A DNA stretch of 64,000 nt, from positions 6,076,001 through 6,140,000 of the forward strand of contig OW051495.1 of the NCBI GenBank assembly GCA_932521035.1, given 5' to 3'. Shown piece by piece: positions 33,774 to 47,107 of the stretch (position 1 is the stretch's first letter; each line of letters starts with the position of its first letter). The notes beneath the pieces were generated by a model that searched no databases, was not told where the DNA came from, and worked only from the letters and a program-made list of their open reading frames with translations. This DNA is from Oscheius dolichura (Eukaryota; Nematoda; Chromadorea; Rhabditida; Rhabditidae). A program made the position numbers and the translations under genes.

Positions 33774-34335
33774 GAGTATTTGAGGGATACGGTATTCTGC
33801 CATTCGTGGGGTTCGTGATTACTGACCGGGTATTTTATATATATTTTTGTCTTTCGTAGCGACTGTGTTGCCAAATTAACAGAGATCAATAAAGCTGTAT
33901 TATTTCTCATCCAACCGTATGCCTGACAGATGAACCATAATCTATTGATTCTCAGGATGCAATAATCAATGGCAGGTCAAAGCGGAACAATAATTGAACA
34001 CCAATCGGTGCCCCCCTACAAGCTTTCCAGAATAAATATTTACTGATTGAAATTACCACTTGTTGAAGATTATGCATTGAAAAATCGCTTTGACTGAAAA
34101 CCTTGTGGCCATTCATCGCACTTTATTTTAAAAATGTTGTGAATGCAGTAAACGCGCTCTACTCGACGGAAGGATAACGGCGTTTGCGCCAGTTCAATTG
34201 AAGATTCGAATTTTTTTGACTTTCACCTTTTTCGCATTCACGTTACTTTCTCATCCGATTGTTGTTGATAGACGTCTTTCCTCTCATCGATGTTCGACTA
34301 AACACTCAGTGCTCACATAATGCTTTAGGTTATAG
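33774..34335. other. 3' flank of astacin and 5' flank of ATAD2
   Basis: Composition shifts from GC-rich to AT-rich within about 100 bp. AATAAA near 33886 fits the astacin transcript end. Just before the ATAD2 start lies a minimal upstream frame (ATG CTT TAG) that would be removed if a leader is spliced to the AG at 34335. Confidence 0.5.
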
Positions 34336-37300
34336 ATGGTACGCCCAATTAGGACGATTTCTCCTCAAAAAGAAGTGCGACGTTCAATACGTGAAAGAAC
34401 TACTGTTTACCGCAGTTTAGCAGAGAATCAGTTAGGAAATGCAATCGATGATGTTATCCAGCGTTCCGGTGATTATCGTTTAAAGGTATGTTGGAGTTCG
34501 AGTTATTCACGAACAAGTTCATAAATTTATATAAATTTTGATTTTGTTTATTTTTAAGAATCATCATCATCCTTCTGCATATACTCGCTCGGGGAGAAAA
34601 ATTGAAAATTATTATGAAGCTTCAGAGGATGATTTTCCAGAACAATATATCAGAAGAACAAGAAGGTATCACTGCATCTTTAGTTAATAGTTTGTTTTCA
34701 CACTTCAGAACATCACATCACGAACACGACGACGAAAACAGCCCGCTTGCCAGGCGTATAAAACGAAGAAAAGTTATTGTAGAGGATGAGGTAGATTAGT
34801 ACTCGTTTTACTTATTCCGAAATGCTGTAGAGCGAGCAAGGTAGTTTACCAAACGAAGATTCGCGTGATGCAGACTATAGCAATAATGGCATCGTCAAAC
34901 AACGTGATGAAATGTAAGCAACTTTATAATTATAATGTCTTCTAAAGTAAGCGTTCGAAACCAAAAGGACATATAAGATTCTCTGAAACACAAAGCCCGC
35001 CCAGCCAGAGAGAAACTAGGCTCAGAAAAAGAGGAACGCGGAGAGAAGTACATGATGACGCCGAAGACCGTTGCAATGAAGGGCAGAAAGAGGATGACAA
35101 TGAAACAAAAAGCGAAGACAATGAAATTAGTGCTAACCAAACGAATGGTGCAGTCGAAGAGCCAGAGAACGTACAGGTTTAAAAAAAACTAATGGTATCA
35201 TGACTACATGTATTTAGGAAGAAGTAGTTGATAAAAACGAAGAAGACACCGACCAGATAGAAGATGATGAGCCTGAGCCACGGTCATACCAACTTCGTCA
35301 AAGACGAGAAAGGCCTATACAAGGAATTAATATGAGGATGTCTACAAGAAATCAAAGTCGTCCATCTTATAGAGAAGGCGAGTATAGATCTAGAAGTAGA
35401 GAACCAAAAAGATCAGAGCTCAAGTAAGTCTTACATGTAAAATGGTTACTATTTATGTCTTTAGACGACGAATGTGTCGCAGCGATTCTTCTTCTACTGG
35501 GAGTGAAGATGAAAGGGAAATGCGAAGAAAAGTGCGCAATGATGATGCACGCTTTGAAAAAAGAAAAGATCGAAGTATGATAAAGGCTAGAAATAGGTTT
35601 GTACCAATCAACTTGACAGGTATAGTGGCTATTTTCTTGCAACATTTTCTGAAATTTAGGAAAAGATCTGACTTCTTCGCAGGCTGTTATTCGCGAAAGA
35701 ATGCGACAGACTGGGGCTTCTTGTAGTGATGTTGATCCTATGACTATCGATAAAACAGTTGGATTTGATGAGGTAGAAAATTTGAAGTTCTTTATTATAG
35801 TTTTTTTTTCAGATTGGAGGTTTGGGGCCTCACATACAAAGTTTGAAAGAGGTTGTACTTTTCCCCCTTTTGTATCCTGACATTTTTCAAAGTTTCAATA
35901 TTAATCCACCAAAAGGTGTATTATTTTACGGACCACCCGGTAAATTATGTAGCTGTCTATAATATGTAGTGTAGGAACGGGTAAAACGTTGGTAGCTCGA
36001 GCGTTGGCAAATGAATGTAGCCGTGGAAATAAAAAAGTTGCCTTTTTTATGCGAAAAGGAGCTGATTGTTTGAGCAAATGGGTTGGAGAATCGGAGCGTC
36101 AATTGAGGTTTTTCCTCGTGTTGTTTACAGTTGAAAAGTCCCTTTTCAGAATTCTGTTTGATCAAGCGTATTCGATGCGTCCATCGATAATTTTCTTTGA
36201 TGAAATTGACGGTCTAGCTCCAGTTAGATCTACAAGACAAGATCAGATTCATTCCAGTATCGTAAGTACGTTATTGGCTTTGATGGATGGACTTGACAAT
36301 AGAGGAGAAGTAGGTGGTTATGTGTTTAATGTTATCGATCCCTTTAGGTAATAGTTATCGGGGCAACGAACCGGCTGGATTCTATTGACCCCGCCCTTCG
36401 CCGCCCAGGCCGTTTTGATCGCGAATTGCGCTTTTCCTTACCAGACTCAGCGGCTAGGCTACAAATTTTAAAGATTCATACCTCCCAGTGGAACGACAGT
36501 AAACCAGATGAAACTTTGATGAACTGGATTTCACAGCACACTAGTGGATACTGCGGTGCTGATCTTAAGGTTTTGCCTTGATATAGCATATAACTTGATT
36601 TTTAAGTACCTCTGCACTGAAGCCGTAATGATCTCGCTACGAAGTCATTATCCTCATATTTATATGAGTCACGAACGCTTGAAGTTGAATTTAAGCGAAG
36701 TTAAAGTGACCAAAAGCGATCTGCTTGCTGCTATGAAAAGAATTACACCAGCTTCTCGAAGAGGTTACATTTTTTTATTATGAGGTGAAAACTGCTTTTT
36801 AGACCTATCGATCCCATGTCGGCCTTTAGACGAACGGACATCAATTCTTTTGGCAACTGGATTACAAAACTTACTTGATAACATTCCTGAAGCATACAAA
36901 TGTTCAAGGAGTGTGGAAGTGACGGGATCTTGCGAATTAGAAAAGATTGTCAGAGCTTTAGAAGAGCAGCCACCTATTAGTGCTGGTACGTGTTTTATTG
37001 TATTGTAAAATATTTGCAACTTTTAGTTAGAATGCTATTAAACGGTCATCCAAAATGCCCCAACAGCGGTCAAACTTCTTATGTTCTACCAGCGTTGCTC
37101 AGTAAATTAGATCACCTCCCGGTACATTGCATATCGATTAGTAAACTTTTTGCGGATGGAAGACCAGAGGTAGCAATGCCAGTAACATAGACTGTTGAAT
37201 ATGTAGGAAGCCTTCGCTACAATTTTTCAAGCTGCTCTTCGTTCTGCAGCTACTGGGCCGTGTATCCTTCTTTGCCCCAGCCTTGATGAATGGTTCAAAA

Positions 37301-39212
37301 TCGTTCCGTTGAGCATAACACATATGGTATCAACTATAGTCTATTTCCAACGGATATGTCACGGGATTTAAAGGTCTGTCGCGCCTCCGCTGTGAAACCA
37401 GCCTTCTTCCGACTTGGCCTCGCAACGGAGATGCGCCGCGAAATTTGAATTCGTGACATATCCGTTGGAAACGCACTATATTACTATTCCTCATATTTAT
37501 TCAGTTAAAAGTATCCTTGGACCAAATAACGGGATTTACTCCTATTTTGTTTCTTGCCACTGTCGAATGCAGTTATGCTGATTGCTCAGAAGAGATCATT
37601 AGAATCTTCAGAATACAGACATCTTTGCAGTCCGTTTTTACTAAACACCCTTACGTGATTTTTAGAATTCCACGAATTCCCGTAGGGATACGAAGGGAGT
37701 ACTTTAAACACATTTGCGGGAAGGCTTTGGAACCACCAAAAATATTTGATCGTGAGTGTTTTTATGGGCATTCATGGGCATATGATTTAGCAACAAAGTA
37801 CATCCAGCCAGAGGTAGCTAAAACAGAAGATCTACCAGTTAGGCGGCTAAGTGAGAAAGAAGCGAAAGAGTTGGAAAAGCTTTACGAAAATCAATTGAGA
37901 GAATTTCGTATTTTTCTCAGAGATCAACTAGGCAAGTTTGAAAACTTTGGATTTTGGAAAAATTTATAAAAACGTGCAACAATTATTTTTTTTATTTATT
38001 TAGTTGCTCAGTTTAGATATTTTCAGGTAAACTTAGCAGAGATCGCCGTTTCTTGGCCTTTATGGAACCAGTAGACGCAGAAGAAGCCGAGGACTATTAC
38101 GAAATAATAAAAGAGCCCATGTGCTTCACACAAATGCAGGAAAAGGTTGATAGGTCAGACAATTCTAAATGGTGTATTTGCTGTTTAGACGCGAATACAC
38201 ACATCCTGATCAATTTTTGGCTGATATTAAGCTTATTGTAAATAACGCCCTAGAGTACAATCCTACAGGGGATCATCACAGTAAATTAATACGTCACAGT
38301 GCTATCGCCTTGAAGGATATTGTGGAAGAATACTTTGAAAAAGAATTTGACGAAGATTTTGTTGATGACTTAGAGGTTCGCAATTTTCATAATATTTCGT
38401 AGTAATCTTCATTCTAGAGTACTGCTCGTTTACTTCTTGAAGCAAAAATCGTTCCACAAAACGAACAGCTGCTAAACTTGCCCGATGGATTTGTTCGAAA
38501 AGTACGCTGGAGCGTTGTAAATGGATTTAAGGGTTTGGCTAACTCCAGTAAAACTCCAACACCTGTATGCTCGCTTTTTTTGAATAAGCGCGGGGTATTT
38601 AGAATGCTGTACCGAATAACCGTCTAAGAATGTTTCGAGGTTCAACGTACAAGCTGAAGTGCAACAAGAAAAAGCAGAAATCTCGCGCTATCGCCCAGTC
38701 TATAGCGCAATCATTGAATCAGTATGTAATCCTCATTGTAATATGTATGATCTTTTCAGAACGCCTGATAATCCTGAAACAAGTGATGAAAAACAGAACC
38801 AGGCACAAGAGGAATTCCCAGATTGCATTCCAGCAAATTCTGCTGAAAATATGGTAATAATTTTTCGATGCATTTTAATTTTACAAATTTTTTATATTTT
38901 ATAAGGATTTTCAGGATACCTCTGAAACAAGGGACTCTAATATGGAGCAACTTATGATCGATGAAAATGCTTTACAAAATGTTATTAACGTTATCGTACA
39001 AAAAACTGATGAATGGCCAATACCTGAATTGGAGGCGTTAGCTGCAGCAATTGCTAACATTATAGAACAATATAGGTAACAATTATTAGAAATGTATTTG
39101 AGCGTGCAGTTTTAGAAGTAAATGGGACAGATGCGCATTACCTGATTCTGTTGTTACTCTTATTGAAAGTTGGGACTATGATCCTCGACCTCTTGAACCA
39201 GCTTCTCCTTGA
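34336..39212 (+). CDS. ATAD2: ATAD2-type AAA+ ATPase with bromodomain
   Basis: A long acidic/basic N-terminus with many small exons precedes the AAA+ module. [20 protein letters not shown] is followed by Walker A (GVLFYGPPG joined to [11 protein letters not shown]), [20 protein letters not shown], Walker B ([13 protein letters not shown]), sensor 1 ([20 protein letters not shown]) and [12 protein letters not shown] second, degenerate ATPase-like half follows, then a bromodomain: [48 protein letters not shown], with the acetyl-lysine-binding Asn in NALEYNP. ATAD2/Yta7/LEX-1 proteins remodel histone H3-H4 on chromatin. The ATG directly follows GGTTATAG. One intron (37327-37504) contains a 138-bp MITE. 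First gene of a three-gene plus-strand array. Confidence 0.92.
37339..37476. mobile_element. TA-flanked MITE, copy 2 (uninterrupted)
   Basis: A 138-bp non-coding element with terminal inverted repeats sharing TTTCCAACGGATATGTCACG. Flanked by TATA at 37335-37338 and 37477-37480. Five differences from copy 1 at 24829-25256. It occupies most of a 178-nt ATAD2 intron; removing it with one flank copy leaves 36 nt, a normal intron for this genome. It also provides the empty site for the inner MITE of copy 1. Confidence 0.9.
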
Positions 39213-39415
39213 GGTCTATGCAAGTGTACTGCTTCACTCTCAATAATACCGGTTGCATTTTTATGACGTGTATCATTCGTCTTTCGAGTATTGTTTCTGT
39301 TTGCTACTAGCTGAAATAAAACCTCATTCTTTTAATTTGCACATTGCACGTGGTTAGAGAATCCCTTTTTATCGCATCAATTGCGCTTTGTTATATTGTA
39401 CACATTATTTTGCAG

Positions 39416-40239
39416 ATGGACTTCCAGAATAGAGCTGGAGGTAAAACTGGAGGTGGAGGCGTTGCCTCTGCGCAAATGGCAGGCGTCGACAGGAAAGAAC
39501 GACTGCGTCAATTGGCTCTGGAAACGATTGATCTCTCTAAAGATCCTTATTTTATGCGAAATCATGTGGGTACATTTGAATGCAAGTTATGCCTTACTCT
39601 TCACAACAATGAAGGTTTATTTTCTTTGAGCTTTTCAAATTTCTTTTGCAGCATCTTACCTTACCCATACCCAAGGAAAAAAGCATCAGTCCAATTTGGC
39701 CCGTCGCGCTGCTAAGGAACAACTTGATATACCATACTGTCCGGCATCTGTAGTCGTTAAAGTTGAACCAAGAAAATTTGTAAAAATTGGTCGACCAGGA
39801 TATAAAGTAAATTAGATCCTTTGCTTTTATTTAAATTTAGGTCACGCGTGAAAGAGATCCGGGAACTGGTCAACAAGCACTTCTTTTTCAAGTTGATTAT
39901 CCTGAAATCTCTGATGGAATTGTTCCACGACATCGCTTCATGTCGGCCTACGAACAAAAGATTCAACCTCCCGACAAAAGATGGCAATATCTTCTTTTTG
40001 CTGCCGAACCTTATGAGACAATTGGTTTTAAAATACCTTCAAGGTTAACTATCTCACGTTTTAAATATTCTATACATTGCAGAGAAGTTGACAAATCGGA
40101 TAAATTTTGGACAATGTGGAATAAGGATACGAAACAGTTTTTCCTCCAAGTTGCATTCCGCATTGAACGTTCTGCCGATGATGTTCCTATTCCTCCAATG
40201 CTAGGCATGGGCCAACCGGCAATGTTCTTTGGCTATTGA
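39416..40239 (+). CDS. SF3A2: Splicing factor 3A subunit 2
   Basis: Begins MDFQNRAGGKTGGGGVASAQ, then RKERLRQLALETIDLSKDPY and a C2H2-type zinc finger: FECKLCLTLHNNEG joined to SYLTHTQGKKH, followed by NLARRAAKEQ. KFVKIGRPGYKVTRERDPGT and QVDYPEISDGIVPRHRFMSA are near-identical to animal SF3A2. It ends PPMLGMGQPAMFFGY, lacking the long Pro-rich heptad tail of the vertebrate protein. Part of the U2 snRNP SF3a complex that stabilises U2 at the branch site. The ATG directly follows TATTTTGCAG. It lies 203 bp after ATAD2 and 151 bp before RBM34. Introns are short. Confidence 0.96.
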
Positions 40240-40390
40240 TGTATGAAAATTCCTACTTTAATCGTGAAAGGTTGTTAAATCCCTTATTTTTGATAAATTA
40301 ATTCTGCGATATGTTTCGTATTTTAATGGGCAGGCTATAACCAACGCTATCTTGAGAGCATGTGATACGGTATATGCGACGCGCTTATAG

Positions 40391-41979
40391 ATGAAGAAAA
40401 AAAGCAGTTCTTCTGAAATTGAACCGAAAATGAAAAAGTCTAAAGTAGAAGTTAATAGTGAAGAAAATGTAACTTCTCTACGAACAAAAGGTAACTCGTT
40501 TATTGTGTCTTTATATTTTTCATTCAGTTAAAAAAACGCCAGTGATAAAGAAGAAGAAAACTATATCTGCCGTTCCAACCCCATCCAGTTAAATATTCGG
40601 TTCGCTTTTTACCAATTTATTGTTTACAGGCGTATACACTGTTGGTGGGCTCTCAGAGTTCTTCAATAAACCTGCAATAGTAGATGAATCCATTATCGTA
40701 CCCGTTGGGGAAACAAGTATTGTACGACCATCACCTAAAAAGGTAAAGAGAGAGAATCGTGAACTTCAAAGGTATTTATCTTTTTTTTTAAATTTATAGT
40801 TTTAGGGAAAACCGTAGAAAGGTAAAGAAAATGACCCCAGAAGAAAAAGAGCGGACTATTTTTATTGGAAATATGCCTTTGGACGCCAATGAGAAAACTG
40901 TAAAGAAAATCTTCAGCGAATATGGAAAGGTGATCGTTGTTATTTATGATTTCGGCAGGATTAATAGGCGAAAATAATAGGATTAAAAGTACCCGATTTC
41001 CTTTCCTTTATTTATATTGATTATTTTGGTCTTTAAAATATGTTTTTTAGATTGAATCAGTTCGTATGCGTGGATTAATACCGGACAAGGAGACGTTAAC
41101 GAAGAGAATTACCCATGCTACAAAAGAATACAATGAGAAACAGAAATCTCTGTTTTTCTACGTGAAATTTACTGAAAAGGAGTCTGTGGCTAAGGCACTT
41201 GAAAAGTGAGCAACATTTTTTTTCGCATTTAATTGTTATTGAAGAAATGGTGATTCCATTGACGGAAACCGCATTAGAGTCGATGTCACTACTGCGAAAA
41301 AGGATTACGACAAAAATTACACCATTTTTGTCGGTGTGTCAGTATCTTTACTCCATACTAACGTATTACAGGAAATCTGCCCTTTAATGTCACCGAGAAC
41401 CAAATTTCGGCCTTTTTTGAAAAAGAAGTCGGCGCTGTAGTTTTTTCGCGGTTGGTCAAGGATAATGTTACAGGAATTAGCAAAGGAATAGCTTTTGTTA
41501 ATTTTAAGGTTTATATAAATACTTATCTAAAAATAGTTGATTTATAGGATACGAGTTCAACTGATTTAGCCTTACGTATGAATGCAATTGCATTTGAAGG
41601 ACGAGAGCTTCGAATTTCCAAAACTTTAAAGAAGAAACAAATCGCAGTAGGCTGCAATTGTTTTCATATCTATTGAACATTTATAGAAAAGAGTAGAAGA
41701 AGCGAAAAAGGAGAAGAAAAAAATGTTGAAAGAAGGTGTTTCTCAACAACCTAACAAGGTGGATAAATACAAATTTTCAACAAAGAAGAATAAGTCAGTT
41801 TTTTCAACTCATAGTTACATAAACAAAATATGGACACGCTACTTCAAGTATAATATTCATATCCCACTTTTTTTAGTCTGTCTTCGAATCAAGTTGAGAG
41901 GGTGAAAATCAAGAAAACTGCAAAGAAGGCTATTATCAAGAAGAAGAACATCAGAGGAAAGAAATCACTCATGCAGTGA
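40391..41979 (+). CDS. RBM34: RBM34/Nop12-like nucleolar RNA-binding protein
   Basis: The Lys-rich N-terminus (MKKKSSSSEIEPKMKKSK) is followed by VGGLSEFFNKPAI, two RRMs and a basic tail ending KKNIRGKKSLMQ. RRM1 has RNP2 TIFIGNMPL and RNP1 SLFFYVKF. RRM2 has RNP2 TIFVGNLPF and RNP1 SKGIAFVNF. The order and the basic coiled stretch after RRM2 (KKRVEEAKKEKKKM) match RBM34, the animal counterpart of yeast Nop12, implicated in large-subunit rRNA maturation. The ATG directly follows GCGCTTATAG. One intron, at 40930-41050, is about 120 nt, longer than its neighbours. Third gene of the ATAD2 array. Confidence 0.87.
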
Positions 41980-43114
41980 AGTTATATATTTGTTATTTGT
42001 TGATTTTGAGGCTAAAGTTTATTTGTTAGTCGCTTCTTTTGTTTCAAAATGGTGATGTCCACTAGATATTTGTTTTTCTGCCATCCTCTTGCTGAAGTCG
42101 TTCCCGGGTTTTCACGCTGCTCCTCATAAAGGGGCTTTATCACTAGAGGTATGTGGTTGAGTTGACGTAAACATTGCGGATGTGTAATTGGACAGGCCTC
42201 AAAACTGTCGTAGCGATCGTCTTCAATGTGGGCAAAATGAAACCCCCCTGCCTCCGAAAAGTCAATTCATACAAAAAGCCCTTTTCTCTCTACTATGCTC
42301 ACGTTTCAATCCAACTCCTCGATATTTTTGAACTGAGCCAGAGAGCTGCGTCCGAGCGGAAGCAGGGCCGGTCACCTGTTGTACAACGTTTCGCGAACGG
42401 AGGGCACTGGGCCTGGTCATGTTAAATTCACTACACCTTTTCCCCGGGCGCCCTCTGCGATCCAATTAGTCGCACCGGGTGGTAGAGGTTTTTGCCATCG
42501 ATTGACAAGTGAATTGAGGAGTAGAAAGAGAAACATCTGAACACACAACCAGCCGCTGCCACCGGACTTGTTCATGTCACACCCTCCCGAGTGTAACCCA
42601 CCTTTTAACAGGACACTTCGCATCTGTCATCTGCCCTCTTACCACGTTCCACAACTGCTTAAACTTTAAAAAATCAATTTGCAACACGCTTTCGTTCCAG
42701 AAAGTATTATCCAAGTCGATCCTGCCTCCAATAGCCACATTTCTATCTTGTTCCACGAGTTTTACATCCAACAGCTGACTTCAATTACTCTATTCGGCCC
42801 CCTTTTTCATTTTATTATATATCTATCCTGCTTTTATAAAAAAAGAAATCATCGCGTAGCGTTGTCCTCTCCTTCCTTGTTTATTTCCGTCCCCGTACCG
42901 AATAAGAAGTGATGGACGGAGGAAGCTTATCGTGCGCGACATTTTCTGTCCTTTGGTCGCATTTCCTCGTCATAAAGCCTCCTCCTGACAAGCTGATTCA
43001 TTATGAGCCGTCTCCGCCTCTTCACTTCCCTTTTTTCAAAACAAAAACAAATACAAACAGGAACATTTCAGAGTGTAATTAGATGGGTAGAAGAGTCTTG
43101 TAGTCCTCCTCAAC
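41980..43114. other. AT-to-GC transition and upstream region of ACK; no gene seen
   Basis: Composition changes at about 42.1 kb. Several short frames have no recognisable content. Confidence 0.45.
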
Positions 43115-46100
43115 ATGCAGCCGGATCAACGGAAACGAGGTGATAACTTTCACTTTGCGTTCCTCGAAAAAACCATTTAGACCACGCGTCGACAGTGGGG
43201 GACACGTCTCTCACGAGACTCGTCCAACAGGCCGATCTGACTTCGTGAGTTTCCTGGCCGCTTATCGCCTCCGTTATCAGGGTCGGAAGTCTTGGAGGTC
43301 CAGAAATTCCCGCTTTTCCTTTTTAATGCAGAAAGCGGTTTGTCCGACTTTCTTGAAATGAGAAGTATCTCAGCTCAATGGGGCGCTGATTCCGCGGGGA
43401 TTCATTACCGCCTACCACCCTATTGACCCAATATGAGTCACTCCCTCTCCTCGGATGATTTAAATGTTTTTGGTCTTCAGATACGAGAACAGACTCAGGA
43501 CCGATTTGAAGCTACGCAACGCAGAGGACTTACAATATGTCGAAGAAGTCGACCTCACTGGAATAGGTCTGTTTTTCCAAAAAATAAATCGATTCAGGCG
43601 ATTTGTCTTCAGATGGGTATTAGGATATTCATTCCTTTCGGCCTTTCGCCTTGATTTCTCTCCCCCCCCCCCCCTTTCGGCCAAATTTGAATATTTCAGG
43701 AATGAGTCGCCCGGAACAGAAAAGATTGCGGAAAGAATACGAAAAAATGTATCCGCGAGGCGTTGTCGGCAAGTTGAAAAAGGTGTTCGGGAGATCGGAA
43801 AACGAGAAAAAGGAGAACAACAACACCGTCGAAATGGAGGAGGACCAGCATATTATCTCATTGGAAAGGTGGGAATATCCCCTTGAAATATACCGCCATC
43901 CTCCAGGATATCCCTGTGCAAGGAGCTGGGCAGGGGAGAGTTCGGCTCGGTGTGGCAGGCCTCCTGGAAGAGCTCCTCCAACGACGTCGTCCAAGTGAGT
44001 CCGTCCCCCTTTTTGATCCCCTTCCCCAGGTAGCCGTCAAGTGTGTCGACCCCGACAAGTTCATCGCCACCTCCTCGTCGTTCCTGCAAGAGGCAGCCAT
44101 CATGACGAGGATGAGACACGACAACGTGGTAGGCGGGGGACAGGGGACAGCCAACCGGCCACCTAGGTTCGTCTCTTCGGGGTGGTGCTGGACACGAAGC
44201 GGGTGATGATGGTCTCGGAGCTGGCCACGTGCGGCTCCCTGCTCGAATGTCTCCACAAGCCAGCCCTCAGGGACTCCTTCCCCATCCACGTCCTCTGTGA
44301 CTACGCCGAGCAGATATGCCGGGTATGTTGGCCCGTGTTGTCCCCGACGGTTGCCCTTTCCAGGGTATGGCTTATTTGGAGTCCCAGCGTCTGATCCACA
44401 GAGACCTCGCCGCTCGGAATGTCCTCGTCTTCAGCCCCAAAAAGGTTTGCTCCCCTCTCTATCGGCTGACAAAGGCCTCTCCAGGTCAAAATCTCCGACT
44501 TCGGCTTGTCGAGGTCCCTGGGCGTGGGCGAGGACTACTACCGTTCAGAGTTCAGCCCCAACCTCCGTCTTCCCATAGCCTGGTGTGCACCCGAGTGTAT
44601 CAATTTCCTCAAGGTGAGCCTCTTCCCAAATTAAACAGATATTATCTCCAGTTCACTACGGCCTCGGACATCTGGGCCTTCGCCGTGACACTCTGGGAAA
44701 TGTTCACCTACGGGCAGATGCCCTGGAACGGGATGACCGGAGCGGAGGTTCGTCATCTTCCTCAAAGAGGCCAGTATCCCTTTAGATCCTGGACTCCGTC
44801 GATCGTCAGAGGAGGATCCTCCCCCGCCCCGAATGTTGCCCGGAAGACATTTATGAAACGATGAAAGAGTGCTGGTCCCACAATGCCCGCCACCGGCCAA
44901 CATTCGCCGACCTGGTGGTACAATTCCCCGAGAAACAGCCACAGACGGTCCGGGCAGTCTGCGATTTCAACGACGGGGCGCCGGATCATCTGTCCTTCAA
45001 GAAGAACGACCTCATCACCGTTATCCAGAGGACGTAAGCCACTCTTTTTGGTATTCGGAGGGGACATCTTTCAGACCTTCTGCCTACCCCGACGGCTACT
45101 ATTGGTACGGTTCCCTGAGGAACGGGAGGACGGGCCTCTTCCGACCGGCAGACACCGTGGCTCATTTGGGTGAGGACTGGTTCGACTGGTCAAAAACGGA
45201 AGACGTTTAGGCGCTGAAAACCCCTCGACAGGGGAGATAATTGGTAGTTCGGCCGAGGTCAAAAAGGAAAAGAAAACGGCGAAAAAGAGCAAGGAGGAGG
45301 AGCGGGAGAAAAGGAAGGCCCTGATCAGCGAGCCCGTGGGAGACGTCCGGCACACGTGTCACGTGGGCATCGACGGCTACGCCTTCGGTCTCCTCCAGGT
45401 GGCTGACTCACGTCCTCCCCCTCTATCGATCTGTTCAGCTAGACAAGAAGGAGATGACACTTCCGGACACCTCGCCGGAAGGTCGGCGCTCCTTGGGCAA
45501 CAAAAGCCAGTCATCCTTGAACGCGGCGGTGGCGATGAGACCGGAAATGGGGAGGGACGGCGTGGCCCTTCGAGATACCATGTCCCTCAGAGAGGTCGTC
45601 TCCACGGTCAGTCCACGCGGGTGGATGTAATCTTTTCCTCTGTTCCAGAGCACCATGTCCCCGCCCAAAATACGCAGCCACGGCCAGCCTGTCAAGCCCA
45701 TCCGGACGAGTCTACAGCCCTCCGCGCCGCCGCTATCTGTCAGTTCCTCCCTGCCCTCTCCCCGTACAGAAAGATCATCCAGATCTCTGCTGAGAATACG
45801 ATGAGTCGGAGGGACAACAGCATGAGAGACGTCTTCGAGGAGTTGAACTCCTCCCTGCGTTCCCTGGAGATGTCCGTCACCTCGACCAGCCCCCTCCTCC
45901 CGGAAGACAGCAGTAGCGACTACCGACGGCCCCAGCCGATCTGTGCCGTGTATGCCCGCTCCCCGGTGTAAGTCCTCTCCTGAACAAGAATTCCTCCTCT
46001 TGTCTAGAAATGGACATCGATCTCCCCCCTCGACCTCCGACACCATTCTGGCTGCCGAAGTGGAGCATCTGGAGCGGGATCTGACCGAGTTCTCGCTATC

Positions 46101-47107
46101 GTCGATGAGCGAGAGGCCCCTGATACCGAGAGAGGAAAAGCCCGAGAAGAGTGTCTCCCTGCCCCAACGAGTCATCACTGGCGGCTCGAACGTGCGTCCC
46201 ATGACCCCGGAAGAGCTGGAAAAATGGCATAACAAACAGAACCGGGAACATAAAAAAGCCGATAATCTGTTATTCGAGGTGAAACGGAAGGAGTCTTTCG
46301 CCTCCTCCGAAGAACTGGACACTTCCCTTATGTAAGGGGATCTCTTCGTCCAAACAAAGACATAATTCAGGTCGACGCTGAGGGAGAAGCAGAACGAGCC
46401 GGTGGAGTGGTCGCCGGAGGCACAGGAGGCTTACAAATTGCTAGTGGAATGTGGGACGACGCTGAAACACACGCACTCGCCCAGCCCCTCCCCGTCGAAA
46501 ATGAGCACCCTTGACAAGAAAGAGGTTAACTTTCAGACGGTCTCGATAATTGTTTACTATTAGAAAAGGGTGACCATAATTGAGAACAAAAAGCCACCAG
46601 CGAGACCGGCGACACCGCCACGGGAGGAGAGTGTGACGAGCTACACCCCACAGAAGAGGATCCACATCATCGAGACGAAACTATTGCCAGGGCCCGCCGA
46701 GGAGACCAGCAAGGTAAGATGGACAGAGACCCCGCTGACTCCTGTCTTCAGGGAAATACGTCTCCCCCGACTCTCCCACCAAAAGGAGGATCCGACTCGA
46801 AAAAGCCGCCGAGCATTCCTCCGAAAGTTCGTCAGGTTCCTATCGCCGTGGACGGAAGAATGAATTACGATAATTTAAACGGTTTCGGAGCAGGGAAGAA
46901 TCCGCCTCCGGTACCTCCAAAACCAAAAGTCAAGTATGTTCATTGATGGAAAGAAACTATGACAATTGCAGTATTCAAAGACCGTCTACATCTCCGCCCC
47001 CATCCAATAATATGAATGGCGAGAGAGAATCCCCAGGGATCGGTCCCACGATAGTAAGAACCGCCTTGTTTATGGGACAAAATAAGGAGGAAATTGTGAA
47101 ATTTTAA
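43115..47107 (+). CDS. TNK2: ACK-family non-receptor tyrosine kinase (SAM-kinase-SH3-CRIB)
   Basis: Exon 1 (43115-43139, 25 nt) and a 42-nt intron lead into an N-terminal SAM-like region: LTRLVQQADLTS, RLRTDLKLRNAEDLQYVEEV, IGMSRPEQKRLRKEYEKM. The kinase domain has CKELGRGEFGSVWQA (Gly-loop), VAVKC, catalytic loop LIHRDLAARNV, KISDFGLSRSL, IAWCAPECI and DIWAFAVTLWEMFTYGQMPW. An SH3 domain (VRAVCDFNDGAPDHLSFKKN...TGLFRPAD) directly after the kinase, then a CRIB motif, LISEPVGDVRHTCHVGIDG, are diagnostic of ACK/TNK2. The tail contains SH3-binding Pro motifs (PPVPPKPK, PARPATPPRE) and ends KEEIVKF. I see no UBA domain. ACKs bind activated Cdc42 and act in growth-factor and endocytic signalling. 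Confidence 0.92.

Larger units (their letters stand above)
34336..41979 (+). other. Candidate polycistronic array B (ATAD2, SF3A2, RBM34)
   Basis: Three same-strand genes with spacings of 203 and 151 bp. All three start codons directly follow an AG acceptor-like site (GGTTATAG, TTTTGCAG, GCTTATAG). An AATAAA lies in the ATAD2-SF3A2 spacer at 39315-39320. Confidence 0.58.
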
